From assembly GCA_001805655.1 (NCBI GenBank), contig MHGR01000129.1, positions 18,810 to 31,888 of the forward strand: a stretch of 13,079 bases of DNA, given 5' to 3'. The notes beneath the pieces were generated by a model. The model had not been told where the DNA came from. It worked only from the letters and a program-made list of their open reading frames with translations, and did not search any database. A program made the translations under genes and the position numbers. Below, in pieces: positions 7,245 through 13,079 of this stretch; position 1 is the stretch's first letter, and each line of letters starts with the position of its first letter. Source of the stretch: Omnitrophica WOR_2 bacterium RIFCSPHIGHO2_02_FULL_52_10. Lineage in GTDB: Bacteria; Omnitrophota; Gorgyraeia; Zapsychrales; Zapsychraceae.

Positions 7245-8913
7245 GCGCGCAGGTCACGGAATGAACGTTGTCCTGTTGCTCAGCATGTCCTATTTTTTGC
7301 TGATGTTCGGCAACGGCATTGTCAGCTTGACCCATCCGGATGAGGTTTTTTATGTGCAGAGCGCCAAGGAAATGCTTGACCACAACAGCTGGCTGACGCC
7401 GATGATTTTCGACGATGTTCAATTTGAGAAGCCGTTTTTGAGTTTTGCGCTGTTTATGATAGCCATCAAGTGGTTTGGCGTGACGGCATTTGCCGGGAGG
7501 TTTTTCCCGGCACTGTTCGGGATGATTGGCGTTGGTGTAATATACTGGATCAGCTGGCTGCTGTTTAATAGGAAACGGGTGTCGTTTATCACATCGGTCG
7601 TGCTATCAAGCAGTTTTATCTACCTTGCCCTTTCCCGCGCTGTGCTTACAGATATGATATTTTCGGTTTTTGTCTGCATGGCGATTGGTTTTTTTTGCTT
7701 AGCCTATTACAACCGTAAACATAAACATCTCGGAATAACGCTGTTTTTTGCGTTCGCCGGCATAGCGGTGCTGACGAAGGGGGTTCTGGGGGTCCTTTTC
7801 CCGGTCACCACGATACTGCTTTTTTTGGTCTATAAGCGGGAAATCGCGTTTCTAAAATGCCGCAGCACGTTATGGGGGGTTGGGCTTTTTCTTATCATTG
7901 CTGTGCCGTGGCATATATTGATGTATCATCGGTATGGTCAGTTTTTCATCGAAGAGTATTTTTATAATGTGCACTGGCGTCGTGTGCTGGCTGCCGAGCA
8001 TGCCCGGCTGGATAATTGGTACTTTTATCTTGCGTTGATGATCACCGGAATCACGCCTTGGTTTTTGTTCTGGATACCGGCTTTCGGATTGGTATACAGG
8101 CAATTTAAATTGAAATTGGCCAATCGCGATAAGATATTTTTTCTTCTTTCCTGGATTGTCTCGGTTTATATATATGTTCAGCCGGCGCATTCAAAACTGG
8201 CCAGTTATTTGTTTCCTGCGTTTCCGGCCATCGCCATGCTGCTGGGGTACACCATCAATGACCTTTTAGAACGGGTGCAGGCAGCGCACAATATCCGGAT
8301 TATGCGGCTCTGCGGATACGGCACGGTGGTTTTTCTGGCGGTTATGGCTGTCGGAGGCTTTATCGCCGGAAACCGTTACATCGACATTTTGGTCGACCTT
8401 GCCCCGGTTTATTTCGGGCTAGGCCTGATCACGTGCGTGGCAGTGCTGATAGTACTGTTTCTTCATAAACAGCTTTATACCCAAATGATTTTAAGTTTTG
8501 TGGGCGTCACGGCGGCCGTTTTGGCAACGCTATTTTATGTGCGGCCGAACATCGAGCCGTGGGTTTCCTGCAAGGACATATCAGATGTTTTTAGTAAAAT
8601 GGATCGAAGCGGCACGCCGATTTTATCCAGCAAATTCTATGTGCGCGGCGTCAGATACTACACCGGCCGCGACATGGCGGTCATTGATATCAATGGCAAA
8701 GGCTTTTGGAGTCCCCATCCGATTCCTTATTTTGATAAAGATCATGCATTTCTGCAATTTGTCAACAGCCGGCCCGTGACATGGGCCATTTTAAAGGAAG
8801 GAAACGTTAGTGATGTGCACCGGATTCTCCACGGCAGTAATTTTAAAATCACGGACTTCGGTGGGATGGGCGGAAAATATATATTAAAAATCGAAAAAAC
8901 CGATCAAATTTGA
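7225..8913 (+). CDS. ArnT/GT39-like integral membrane glycosyltransferase
   Basis: A 562-residue polytopic membrane protein of the ArnT / PMT_2 (GT39/GT83-like) superfamily, GT-C fold. These enzymes move a sugar from a polyprenyl-phosphate donor to lipid A, protein or glycan on the outer face of the inner membrane. Visible hallmarks are the first periplasmic loop with PDEVFYVQSAKEML (D39, E40, candidate catalytic or metal-binding acids), then WLTPMIFDD and FEKPFLSFALF (67-77), then AGRFFPALFGM. Further on come AVLTKG, VPWH and a long Phe/Leu/Ile-rich membrane region, ending in a soluble domain after about residue 440. Length is normal for the family. The ATG has GAGGAG at 7212-7217, 7 bases upstream, and lies inside the deacetylase gene (20-base overlap). 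Acceptor and donor cannot be told from sequence. Confidence 0.88.
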   Translation: METNWFERAGHGMNVVLLLSMSYFLLMFGNGIVSLTHPDEVFYVQSAKEMLDHNSWLTPMIFDDVQFEKPFLSFALFMIAIKWFGVTAFAGRFFPALFGMIGVGVIYWISWLLFNRKRVSFITSVVLSSSFIYLALSRAVLTDMIFSVFVCMAIGFFCLAYYNRKHKHLGITLFFAFAGIAVLTKGVLGVLFPVTTILLFLVYKREIAFLKCRSTLWGVGLFLIIAVPWHILMYHRYGQFFIEEYFYNVHWRRVLAAEHARLDNWYFYLALMITGITPWFLFWIPAFGLVYRQFKLKLANRDKIFFLLSWIVSVYIYVQPAHSKLASYLFPAFPAIAMLLGYTINDLLERVQAAHNIRIMRLCGYGTVVFLAVMAVGGFIAGNRYIDILVDLAPVYFGLGLITCVAVLIVLFLHKQLYTQMILSFVGVTAAVLATLFYVRPNIEPWVSCKDISDVFSKMDRSGTPILSSKFYVRGVRYYTGRDMAVIDINGKGFWSPHPIPYFDKDHAFLQFVNSRPVTWAILKEGNVSDVHRILHGSNFKITDFGGMGGKYILKIEKTDQI

Positions 8914-8947
8914 AGACTGCCAAAATGTAGAGAAAGGAGAATGTCTT

Positions 8948-9952
8948 ATGAATTTCAGAATTCCTGATACGCCGGAGGAATTGTTCAGGCAGGGAGGGCA
9001 GAGAATCACAAGTTTGGGGAAGTGGCTCCCGCCATTTGTAATTTTTTTAACAATTTCTTTTTTCGCCGCGACAAGTTTCTATTCCGTAGATCAAGGCGAG
9101 GTTGGGGTGATCCGCAGATTCGGGAAATATTTTGCAACAACAGATCCCGGGTTGCATTGGAAACTGCCTTTCAATGTCGACAAGCTCGATAAGGTCAAAG
9201 TCGAGCGTGTTTTCAAGGAGGAATTTGGTTTCCGCACAATCGAACCGGGGGTCAATACAAAGTATTCACCGCAATCGTTTGACGAAGAGTCATTAATCTT
9301 AACGGGCGACTTTAATGTTTTGGATGTTTCTTGGATTGTCCATTTCAAGATCAAAGATCCTGTCCAGTTATTGTTCAATGTCCGTAATCCGCGGGAAACC
9401 GTCCGGGATTTGGCCGAGGCCGCCATGCGCCAGATCATCGGTGATTATTCGGTCAATGAAGTCATCACCCTGAGAAAAAGCGAAATCAATTTGGCCGTGA
9501 TGGAAATCCTGCAGGACGGATTGGATAAATACGAAAGCGGTATCCAAATCGATAAAATTGAGTTGCAGGAAGTTTTGCCCCCGGCCGTGGTTAAGGCTTC
9601 ATTCAATGAGGTGAATGAAGCCGAGCAGGAAAGAGAAAAAGTCATCAATGAATCCTGGGAGGCGTACAATAAAGTCATTCCAAAGGCCAGAGGGCAAGCG
9701 GAAAAAACAATCCGCGAAGCCGAGGGGTACGCACTGGCGCGCGTCAACCGTGCGCGGGGGGACGCGGTCCAATTCCTGGACATGTGGGAAGCCTATAAAA
9801 ATGATAAAGAGGTAACTCGAAGGAGACTGTATCTGGAGATGGCTGAGGAGGTTATCCCGAAAGCAGGCAAAGTTTATATTATAGAACCAAAGGCAAACGG
9901 AATCCTGCCGCTGCTCAATTTAAGCGAAAGGGGGGAGCGCGATGAACAATAA
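8948..9952 (+). CDS. hflK: HflK-like SPFH/Band 7 membrane protease regulator
   Basis: A 334-residue SPFH protein. It has one transmembrane helix (about 25-46, WLPPFVIFLTISFFAATSFY) followed by the Band 7 start SVDQGEVGVIRRFGKY, and PGLHWKLPF. The SPFH domain is followed by a helical region with EVNEAEQEREKVINES and KARGQAEKTIREAEGYALAR, the HflK-type coiled coil. In known systems HflK and HflC form a large periplasmic cage around FtsH and modulate its proteolysis. Compared with E. coli HflK (about 419 residues) this protein lacks the long Gly-rich N-terminal tail and most of the C-terminal extension. AAGGAG at 8934-8939 lies 8 bases before the ATG. The end overlaps hflC by 11 bases. No ftsH gene is in the window. 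Confidence 0.93.
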   Translation: MNFRIPDTPEELFRQGGQRITSLGKWLPPFVIFLTISFFAATSFYSVDQGEVGVIRRFGKYFATTDPGLHWKLPFNVDKLDKVKVERVFKEEFGFRTIEPGVNTKYSPQSFDEESLILTGDFNVLDVSWIVHFKIKDPVQLLFNVRNPRETVRDLAEAAMRQIIGDYSVNEVITLRKSEINLAVMEILQDGLDKYESGIQIDKIELQEVLPPAVVKASFNEVNEAEQEREKVINESWEAYNKVIPKARGQAEKTIREAEGYALARVNRARGDAVQFLDMWEAYKNDKEVTRRRLYLEMAEEVIPKAGKVYIIEPKANGILPLLNLSERGERDEQ

Positions 9953-10916
9953 GACCGGGGCTTTGCTCGTAGTGTTTTTCCTAGTTGTGATGGCCGGCAT
10001 CGGCGGAGCTGTTTTTACCGTAGATGAAACTCAGCAGGTTGTTCTGACACAGTTTGGAGAATTGGTCGGCCAAAGGCCCATCACCGCCGCCGGGCTTTAC
10101 TTCAAGCTTCCGTTTGTCCAAACGGCAAATTATTTTGACAAGCGGATTCTGGACTGGGACGGCGATGCGGATCAAATCCCGACAAGGGAAAAGCGGTTAA
10201 TCTGGGTTGACACGACCGCACGCTGGCGGATTGCCGATGCGCTGAAATACATGCAGCGCATCCGCACGGAACCCAGCGCCCAAACTCGGCTGGACGACAT
10301 TATAGACGCCAAAACGCGGGAGGTGATTTCGAGCCACATGCTTATTGAGGTGATCCGTAACAGCAACCGCCTGATCGAACAGGGCGAAACGGAGTCGCTC
10401 GGGCAAGTTTCAGCGGAATTCGGCGCAACGGCGTTAGAGCCAATTACAAAGGGGAGAAAGGAGCTCAGCCTGATCATATTGAACCGGGCCGCCGAAGCCG
10501 TGAGGGATTACGGGATAGAATTGGTGGATGTGAAGATCACGCGCATCAATTACGTGACGGAGGTTCAACAAAAGGTGTACGAGCGGATGATTTCCGAGCG
10601 CAAACGCGCCGCCGAGCAGTTCCGTTCCGAAGGGCAGGGAAAAAAGGCGGAAATCGAAGGGCAAATGGCAAAGGAGCTGGAAGAAATCCGCTCGCAAGCG
10701 TACCGGAAGGCCCAGGAGATCAAGGGAAAGGCGGACGCGGAAGCCATCAAAATATACGCGGATGCCTACAAAAACGATCCCGAGTTTTACTCATTTCTTA
10801 AAGCATTGGAGACCTATCGTAAAACAATTACGGAAGACACAACGCTCATGTTAACCACCGAAAATGATCTGTATGAATATTTAAGGGGGTTCAACGATAA
10901 CTCACAGATCCAATAA
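9942..10916 (+). CDS. hflC: HflC-like SPFH/Band 7 protein
   Basis: A 324-residue partner of HflK. An N-terminal membrane helix (about 5-26, GALLVVFFLVVMAGIGGAVF) leads into TVDETQQVVLTQFGE, the usual HflC entry to the SPFH domain. The domain also shows AGLYFKLPFVQ and FDKRILDWDGDADQIPTREK. The later part has VDVKITRINY, a helical KVYERMISERKRAAEQFRSE segment, and the end KADAEAIKIYADAYKNDPEFY with FLKALETYRKT, all typical of HflC. It overlaps the end of hflK; GGGGGAG at 9931-9936 serves as the ribosome binding site. A hairpin terminator follows 28 bases after the stop, so hflC closes the run that begins at or near gpmA. Confidence 0.95.
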   Translation: MNNKTGALLVVFFLVVMAGIGGAVFTVDETQQVVLTQFGELVGQRPITAAGLYFKLPFVQTANYFDKRILDWDGDADQIPTREKRLIWVDTTARWRIADALKYMQRIRTEPSAQTRLDDIIDAKTREVISSHMLIEVIRNSNRLIEQGETESLGQVSAEFGATALEPITKGRKELSLIILNRAAEAVRDYGIELVDVKITRINYVTEVQQKVYERMISERKRAAEQFRSEGQGKKAEIEGQMAKELEEIRSQAYRKAQEIKGKADAEAIKIYADAYKNDPEFYSFLKALETYRKTITEDTTLMLTTENDLYEYLRGFNDNSQIQ

Positions 10917-10944
10917 TCTGATTTACAGGTTAGCCGCTGCGCAA

Positions 10945-10978
10945 AAAGCCGTTCGGGATACTTTCCCTCAGCGGCTTT
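10945..10978. terminator. Bidirectional terminator between hflC and the minus-strand gene
   Basis: AAAGCCG (10945-10951) pairs with CGGCTTT (10972-10978), with an inner stem GGGA (10955-10958) and TCCC (10964-10967). On the plus strand the stem ends in TTTGTT. Read on the minus strand it ends in TTTTT, so it can serve both converging genes. It overlaps the last codons and stop of the minus-strand gene. An 8-bp stem, AGCCGCTG (10932-10939) with CAGCGGCT (10969-10976), would compete with it. Confidence 0.7.
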
Positions 10979-11495
10979 GTTGCTGCTGGAGGGGAGTGAC
11001 TTCCTTCGTGATGTAATGGCCCCGTTCCGGGCCGATAACGGCGGCAAACGGACCGCCTTCGATGTTTTCGTAGCGCAGGCGCATTTCAATGGGGGCGTCC
11101 GAAAAGTGATTGAGAATGTTCAGCGAATCGGTTGAAGAGGTTATGTCGTACTTGTCGTCAAAGATGCGGTAGTCGAGCCTGACCTTGGCGCTGGGCTTCA
11201 GCACATCAATAGGCGCAAATTTCAAGGTGATATGCTTTTTGAACCCGTAGTCCACGGTCACATCCAGGTCATTCAGCCGGATGTTCCTGGCGTAGCAATA
11301 GCTGTCATTGACCAGGAAAACGCCCCGGTCGGCTTCGGTATTCACTTCCAGGGCCAGTAACGGCATGCTGCGCTTGCGTTTTTCCTGGGCAAGGGTCTGT
11401 TTAAGGCTGCGGATTTTATATATCGCCCAAATCAGCGCACAAGCCAGCAGGGCGATGATGGTGTCTTTGACAAAATAAAGGGTGTCGTACAGCAT
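10968..11495 (-). CDS. Unrecognised membrane-anchored protein (175 aa)
   Basis: A 175-residue protein I do not recognise. Residues 11-28 (DTIIALLACALIWAIYKI) form one transmembrane helix. A basic linker KIRSLKQTLAQEKRKRS follows; by the positive-inside rule this basic stretch suggests that the C-terminal domain faces the cytoplasm. Residues about 45-155 alternate polar and hydrophobic residues in a beta-rich pattern (LALEVNTEADRGVFLVNDSY, KKHITLKFAPIDVL, AKVRLDYRIFDD). The tail ends in a run of glutamines. It is the only minus-strand gene in the window and faces hflC across a shared terminator. Its promoter is visible. An AAAGG lies 13 bases upstream of the ATG, a rather long spacing. Codon pattern and composition look like its neighbours, so the frame is probably real. 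Confidence 0.72.
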   Translation of the reverse strand: MLYDTLYFVKDTIIALLACALIWAIYKIRSLKQTLAQEKRKRSMPLLALEVNTEADRGVFLVNDSYCYARNIRLNDLDVTVDYGFKKHITLKFAPIDVLKPSAKVRLDYRIFDDKYDITSSTDSLNILNHFSDAPIEMRLRYENIEGGPFAAVIGPERGHYITKEVTPLQQQQSR

Positions 11496-11521
11496 GGTAA
11501 TGATGCGCGCCTTTCATCATC

Positions 11522-11550
11522 AGTGTATTCTGTTAAGATTTAAAAATCAA
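11522..11550 (-). promoter_or_regulatory. Promoter for the minus-strand 175-residue gene
   Basis: Read on the minus strand: TTGATT (11550-11545), a 17-base spacer, TACACT (11527-11522). Transcription would start near 11515, about 20 bases before the ATG. The -35 lies within one arm of the inverted repeat at 11542-11566. Confidence 0.55.
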
Positions 11551-11566
11551 TTAATTTTTGATTTTT
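11542..11566. repeat. AT-rich perfect inverted repeat in divergent promoter region
   Basis: AAAAATCAA (11542-11550) and TTGATTTTT (11558-11566), nine bases each, separated by seven. It covers the -35 of the minus-strand promoter. It also lies upstream of poor -10-like sequences for the plus-strand gene (TAAAAT 11569, TAATAT 11574). It could be an operator, but AT-rich sequence makes chance symmetry more likely than usual. Confidence 0.5.
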
Positions 11567-11595
11567 GGTAAAATAATATCAACAATAGAAGTGGT

Positions 11596-12477
11596 ATGGG
11601 TGCTCGGGCGGCCCAGAAAATATCAGAGGTCTGTTTAATACCGCAAAATTTTGGCATAGGCGGGGTCGACGTATTGAAGAAAATTCTCATCCGGCAGGGC
11701 GTTGATGAGCGTCTGATCGTGGAATCTCAGGAACGGCCATTCCAGAAAATATCGGTATATTTTGCGAACAACACAAAGGCCAGGATGTTCTTAAAAATGA
11801 TCCGAATGCTGAAATTGAAAGACGTCCGGATCATGAATAAGCGGCTGGGCAGGCGGGATTGGAAAATTAAGTGGAAGGATGACTTCAAGCCGTTTGCCTT
11901 GAGCAGGACGTTCGGCGTTGTGCCGATGTGGCTTAAGAAATCATATATGTTTCAGGGTAAGGTGGCGGTTTATATTGATACGGACACCGCTTTTGGCACG
12001 GGGCTGCATCCTACGACGAAACACATGGCCCGGTTTGTGGACAGCTGCCGTGGGCGGTTCAAGAGTTTTTTGGACGTGGGAACCGGCACGGGAATCCTGC
12101 CGATTGTTGCGGCAAAGTGCGGGGCTGAGAAGATCGACGCGATCGAGATATGCCCGGATGCGGCCAGGGTTGCGCGCAAGAATGTTATCGCGAATGGGTG
12201 CCCGCAGGTGCATATCCGGGTTGCCGATGCCCGTCAGCTACGGCCCAAAACGCAATACGATTTTGTCTGTGCCAATATCATTACGCAGACGTTGGTGGAA
12301 TTGGCGGATAAACTCGTGCGCTCTGTTTGCCCGGGAAAATACCTGGCCGTGTCGGGAATATCCGCTAACAATTACATGAATTTCCGGGCATACTACGCCC
12401 GCTATCCTTTACGCTGCCTCAAGGTTGTCAAGGACGGTGGTTGGACGGCAATTCTCTATCAAAGGAAAGACGCTTAA
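11596..12477 (+). CDS. prmA: Ribosomal protein L11 methyltransferase-like protein
   Basis: A 293-residue SAM-dependent methyltransferase of the PrmA type, which trimethylates ribosomal protein L11. The catalytic domain shows the PrmA signature DTAFGTGLHPTTKHM (130-144), motif I DVGTGTGILPI (160-170), an acidic residue at the end of strand 2 (IEICPDAA, 183-190), and CANIIT (225-230), matching the NI substrate-binding motif. It ends with PGKYLAVSGI and GGWTAILYQRK, as in the family. The N-terminal part (1-100) aligns only loosely with the L11-binding domain. Length is near the E. coli enzyme (293). The start at 11596 has only a weak AGAAG upstream. The next gene begins 12 bases after the stop. 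A related methyltransferase acting on another protein cannot be excluded. Confidence 0.87.
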   Translation: MGARAAQKISEVCLIPQNFGIGGVDVLKKILIRQGVDERLIVESQERPFQKISVYFANNTKARMFLKMIRMLKLKDVRIMNKRLGRRDWKIKWKDDFKPFALSRTFGVVPMWLKKSYMFQGKVAVYIDTDTAFGTGLHPTTKHMARFVDSCRGRFKSFLDVGTGTGILPIVAAKCGAEKIDAIEICPDAARVARKNVIANGCPQVHIRVADARQLRPKTQYDFVCANIITQTLVELADKLVRSVCPGKYLAVSGISANNYMNFRAYYARYPLRCLKVVKDGGWTAILYQRKDA

Positions 12478-12489
12478 TCGGTCAATGCT

Positions 12490-12915
12490 ATGGTTCCCGT
12501 CAGAATTTCTTCAACGGCGCTTAACGATCTTCAGGCGCGGATGCGCCTTGCCGGCATCCATGAAAGGGATATTGAGGAACGTTTTGCGCGGTCTTCGGGG
12601 CCCGGAGGACAAAATGTCAATAAAGTGTCGACCTGCGTCGTTCTCCATCATCGTCCCACGGGAATACGGGTCAAGGCCCAGCAGGCGCGCAGTCAGGGGC
12701 TGAACCGTTACAGGGCGCGATGCTTGCTTCTGGAAAAGATTGAGCAGCGGCAGCGCGCATTGCGGCAAAATGCCATTCACGCGCTGGAAAAGCAAAAAAG
12801 GCAAAGCCGCAAATGCAGCCGGACAGAAAAGGAAAAAATGCTGGAAAAAAAGCGCCGAAGATCCGAGAAAAAGGAATTCCGCAGGAAGGACCGGTCATAT
12901 CGACTGGATGATTAA
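12490..12915 (+). CDS. Stand-alone GGQ release-factor-like protein (C12orf65/mtRF-R-like)
   Basis: A 141-residue protein carrying only the catalytic domain of class I release factors. The GGQ motif is at 39-41 within [16 protein letters not shown], followed by [20 protein letters not shown] and [15 protein letters not shown], which is the normal domain 3 order. The codon-recognition domains of RF1/RF2 are absent. The insertion between strands that marks ArfB/YaeJ is also missing. The last 50 residues form a very basic helix ([28 protein letters not shown]). This layout closely resembles mitochondrial C12orf65 (mtRF-R), which releases nascent peptides from stalled or split large subunits. Peptidyl-tRNA hydrolysis on rescued ribosomes is therefore likely but inferred. 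It lies 12 bases after the prmA-like gene with no strong ribosome binding site. Confidence 0.88.
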   Translation: MVPVRISSTALNDLQARMRLAGIHERDIEERFARSSGPGGQNVNKVSTCVVLHHRPTGIRVKAQQARSQGLNRYRARCLLLEKIEQRQRALRQNAIHALEKQKRQSRKCSRTEKEKMLEKKRRRSEKKEFRRKDRSYRLDD

Positions 12916-12929
12916 GGTTATATGCCAAC

Positions 12930-12935
12930 GGAGGG
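12930..12935 (+). promoter_or_regulatory. Shine-Dalgarno site favouring a GTG start for moaC
   Basis: GGAGGG lies four bases before GTG at 12940. The in-frame ATG at 12922 has only AAGG before it. Either is possible; the GTG is preferred. Confidence 0.45.
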
Positions 12936-12939
12936 CAAA

Positions 12940-13079
12940 GTGGCTAAAAAGCACAAACCATCAGAAGGGATGGTCGATGTCAGTAACAAAGCAGAAACCA
13001 AGCGGGTGGCGCGCGCGCAGTCAAGCATTTCCATGAGTCCGGAGGCCTTTGCGGCCTTAATGGCGGACCGTTCGCCCAA
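12940..13079 (+). CDS. moaC: Cyclic pyranopterin monophosphate synthase, N-terminal part (3' end outside window)
   Basis: The first 46 codons or so of a gene that runs off the window. The visible sequence includes GMVDVSNKAETKRVARAQSS and ISMSPEAFAALMADRSP. This matches the start of MoaC (hMVDVS-x-K-x-x-T-x-R-x-A-x-A, then a helix leading to the family's KGDV segment, not yet reached). MoaC works with MoaA to turn GTP into cyclic pyranopterin monophosphate, the first step of molybdenum cofactor synthesis, in the cytosol. The start is ambiguous: GTG at 12940, with GGAGGG upstream, or ATG at 12922, six codons earlier. It follows the GGQ-factor gene by about 24 bases and is probably in the same transcript. 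The catalytic residues of MoaC lie beyond the window. Confidence 0.85.
   Translation, partial: MAKKHKPSEGMVDVSNKAETKRVARAQSSISMSPEAFAALMADRSP

Noticed and set aside
11542..11566. Inverted repeat with T run considered as a terminator
   Set aside because: It lies between divergent genes, where no transcript needs ending, and its stem is almost all A-T pairs.
12740..13036. 98-codon plus-strand frame across the end of the GGQ gene and into moaC
   Set aside because: It is a shifted frame over two supported genes; the Lys/Arg-rich translation reflects the basic-tail codons read out of frame.
1..13079. Defence system, prophage, insertion sequence, CRISPR array or RNA gene
   Set aside because: No transposase, integrase, nuclease-defence module, regularly spaced repeats, or tRNA/rRNA-like segment could be seen; gaps between genes are all under 200 bases.

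Overview
The window reads as a stretch of ordinary chromosome from a Gram-negative, mid-GC bacterium. Shine-Dalgarno sites are clear before many genes. There is an HflK/HflC pair, an exported coiled-coil protein and a probable envelope-sugar pair. The gene mix (class I DhnA-type aldolase, cofactor-dependent phosphoglycerate mutase, zf-TFIIB zinc ribbons, HflKC, a C12orf65-like GGQ factor) would suit an uncultivated PVC/Omnitrophota-like lineage. That taxonomic guess is weak inference and no marker gene here settles it. I see no transposase, integrase, CRISPR array, tRNA, rRNA or defence cassette.

Layout. (1) 1-2178: the C-terminal end of a DUF3251-like protein, translationally coupled to a Nudix hydrolase of the ADP-ribose pyrophosphatase type. 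Then comes class I fructose-bisphosphate aldolase fbaB, probably with its own promoter inside the end of the Nudix gene, closed by a strong intrinsic terminator. (2) 2258-4585: a tight three-gene run of a YihY/BrkB membrane protein with a C-terminal winged-helix domain, a double zf-TFIIB zinc-ribbon protein, and a secreted coiled-coil protein. (3) 4586-4940: a non-coding stretch with CCGGA repeats and a near-consensus promoter driving a 78-residue orphan protein with almost no leader. (4) 5038-10916: a promoter followed by gpmA, a family-4 uracil-DNA glycosylase, a membrane-anchored polysaccharide deacetylase, an ArnT/GT39-like membrane glycosyltransferase, hflK and hflC. Most of these overlap or are closely spaced. 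The set ends in a probable bidirectional terminator. (5) 10968-11495, minus strand: an unrecognised membrane-anchored protein with a good promoter. (6) 11596-13079, plus strand: prmA-like L11 methyltransferase, a stand-alone GGQ release-factor-like protein, and the 5' end of moaC, which runs off the window.

Functionally the window mixes glycolysis (fbaB, gpmA), nucleotide and DNA housekeeping (Nudix, UDG), envelope modification (deacetylase plus glycosyltransferase), membrane quality control (HflKC), translation (PrmA, GGQ factor) and molybdenum cofactor synthesis (MoaC). The points most worth a second look are the PrmA/GGQ-factor pair, the overlapping deacetylase/glycosyltransferase pair, the nearly leaderless small protein, and the orphan minus-strand gene whose promoter overlaps a perfect inverted repeat. 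I did not find convincing evidence of a new multi-gene system.
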